From positions 1,989,501 through 2,053,500 of the forward strand of contig JACSYO010001932.1 in assembly GCA_016806645.1 (NCBI GenBank): a stretch of DNA of 64,000 nucleotides. Reading direction: 5' to 3'. Shown one piece after another: positions 61,972 through 64,000 of this stretch. Each line of letters starts with the position of its first letter. The first letter of the stretch is position 1. A program made the translations under genes and the position numbers. Source of the DNA: Ophiodon elongatus. Taxonomy: Eukaryota; Chordata; Actinopteri; Perciformes; Hexagrammidae. The notes beneath the pieces were generated by a model that was not told where the DNA came from, searched no databases, and was given only the letters and a program-made list of their open reading frames with translations.

Positions 61972-63476
61972 TTTGTTTTCCTCTTCTCTGATTCAGAGTA
62001 TGTTTCCAAGCGTAAGATTATACAAGATGTTTGTTGATGTTTATTATTAGTTTTACCCTGAATCTCTGAGGTGGATGTGTGTCTTTACAGCAAGCGACCT
62101 TCAGAGAAATAAATATTTTTTGTTACATCCACATTGTTGTAGCTCATCGATTGACAATGACAGAGGCCTGATACAAGAAGTAACCGCCTCTAATTACAGC
62201 AGAGCGTGGATCCTTTCCGCTTCTGCTCCGACGCACACATCTGTCGCTATGGTAACACTGACACCTGGATAACTACAGGTGCTCGCCTCCCAGATTGAAA
62301 ATACGTCAGATATCAGTAAGGCAGGTGGGTCAGAGACAATCAAGATGGACGGCACATACACACATCTCCAGTGCATGCTCCGGAACAGTGAGCTTCCAGT
62401 TACTGGATATGACTTATTCCTAATCATTTCCTATTCCAACCTCTTGAGATGATTGACTTTTCAGAGAGAACTCTGACTCTTTTACCTTGTTTAAATAGTA
62501 CTAAATAGAATTTCTATTTCCTCCTTTATATTGGAATCTTTATTGATCCCTCGCAGCACTCTTAGGGTTTGGAGGTGATGGGCGTTCTAACAGTGAGAGA
62601 GAGAGAGAGATAAGTTGGTATTTCTCTTTTGGGAGGAAATGGAGCTGAAATTACTCCCTGAACTTTGATCCAACTGCAGTTCTTCTGCTGCTGGCTCTGC
62701 ACAGCCTCGGCCTCAGCACTGATTGAAAGCAGAGGTTGTGCAGTCGCACACCATCAGATCCATTGGTCTGTCTAAATATTGTCTCAGGTATACTGCGGGA
62801 GCATGTCCCATACTACCTTTTTTACTTTTACAAGCAATTTAAATCATTCTCAACAAGTTTTGTCCTGGCACAGCACTTCATCAGTGCTTCAGTGTAATGA
62901 GCAAACATCACCGCACAAGTATTCAAACCTGTAATCGTTTTGCTCTTTATTGTTGTGCCATTCATGTTATTTCGAATACTGGACATTTTTCAATTTATTG
63001 AGCTGTCTGGGTTATATGCAAAGCACTTTGTTCCATCAAAGAGATACAATTTTGTTCTTTTCAAACACCCACCAAAGCGGCTTATTAAGTCTGTTAGTGC
63101 TTACATGTTGACAAGTGGGTGTCCCCATAGAAGCTCAACTGCTGATGTTATTTGTATGGATATTTAGCAGTAACGCTACTTTGTTTTGAACTGTCAAATT
63201 GCAGTAAAGATTTTCACCACTGCAGTTTTTTTTTTTTTTATTCTTGCCTGATGGGTAAAAAGGAATACATGAAAATATATGTTTACTACTCATGGGGAGT
63301 ATTACCTGCAAAAACAGAGCACCAGCCTGTAAAAACGTACAAATAAAGTCTGTGGCTTCGGAGGAGCTTTGTAAAAAAAAAAATAACGGCTGATAATATG
63401 GAATGTGAAAGATGTGAGATGTGAGGGAATGGAGAGTCCAACAGCAAGGCTCCGTCAGGCTGTACTGAGGGACAGC

Positions 63477-63600
63477 GGTGCTTTGAGCTAAATGCTAACG
63501 TCAGCATGTTAAAATGCTCACAATGACAATGCTAACAGGCTGGTATAATGTTTACCATGTTCACCACCTTTGTACAGTAGGCAGTAACCTGCAGCATGGA
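63477..63600. repeat. dispersed repeat, GCTAACATGCTGATG family, copy 3
   Basis: CTTTGAGCTAAATGCTAACG, ATGCTCACAATGACAATGC and GGTATAATGTTTACCATG match the start of the family seen at 8770 and 27925. The later part is lost. Confidence 0.7.
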
Positions 63601-64000
63601 TGATGGGGAAATTATCAAATGATAATTAGTTCAGAGGAAGTTGATGAGGGAAACGCTGTGAAAATCAGGAAGACACCACAGTAACTGTAGAAACAGCTGT
63701 GTTGTGTCGAAGTGGTCTCTCTGAAGAGAATGCCACTTTCACTGGACCGCTTTTACTGAGAATCACGGTAAAACGCTCTTTGGCAGATTATTTGTTTGCC
63801 AAATTACAAAAGATGCTTGGTCAGATTCAGAAAAGATGGCGAATTTAACTTCACCTGTACATTTGATCGGTACATACAGCCACATTGTTATTGTAGGCAA
63901 GTGAAATTTGATATGACACCAGACACAAAACTATATTCAGGGATCTTTATTTCTCGACTACTCTTAAAAGAATAGAGAAGTATTAAATTAATATGGAATG

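Larger units (their letters stand above)
53915..64000. other. gene-free interval to the window end
   Basis: AT-rich sequence with simple repeats, a LINE tail, and a pair of related segments, listed separately. No recognisable protein is encoded. Open frames of up to 174 codons (for example the minus-strand frame at 56118-56642 that crosses a CA repeat) show no domain and no matching splice pattern. Confidence 0.55.

Overview
This is eukaryotic, intron-rich, mostly non-coding DNA from a ray-finned fish, probably a percomorph teleost. The evidence is one clear vertebrate synaptic gene split by long introns, many CA/TG/CT microsatellites, and several repeat families I recognise as typical of percomorph genomes (Tc1-like, hAT-like and LINE fragments, plus anonymous high-copy repeats). 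There are no bacterial features: no operons, CRISPR, tRNA or rRNA that I can support. Most long open frames are chance products of simple repeats or antisense shadows.

Region 1 to about 40.8 kb holds the 3' half of a shisa9 gene (CKAMP44, an AMPA-receptor auxiliary protein) on the + strand. Positions 1-22080 are the downstream part of a large intron; I could not find the upstream exons for the signal peptide, cysteine-rich domain and membrane helix. Exon 22081-22311 ends in a polyglutamine/histidine tract. A 9.7 kb intron follows, carrying a folded-back Tc1 relic and a long TG repeat. The last coding exon, 32002-32906, encodes a methionine/threonine repeat, a histidine-rich segment and the terminal PDZ ligand EVTV. 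The 3' UTR starts at 32907 and may run to a poly(A) signal near 34.6 kb, or as far as 40.75 kb.

Region 40.8-64 kb is intergenic or intronic sequence of unknown ownership. Its standout is an isolated, well-preserved casein kinase 1 delta/epsilon exon (45919-46102) with a good donor but no AG at the expected acceptor, and no other CK1 exon visible. Other items are a minus-strand L1-type reverse transcriptase relic (about 44160-44420), an exon-shaped minus-strand frame (53660-53914), a pair of related ~180 bp segments (54111 and 61791), a 5'-truncated LINE ending in a GATA/ATCT microsatellite, and many simple repeats.

The only gene action that can be inferred is that of Shisa9: its cytoplasmic tail, the part present here, would anchor AMPA receptors to PDZ scaffolds at synapses. 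No new multi-gene system is visible. The most unusual items are the expanded low-complexity Shisa9 tail and the orphan kinase exon.
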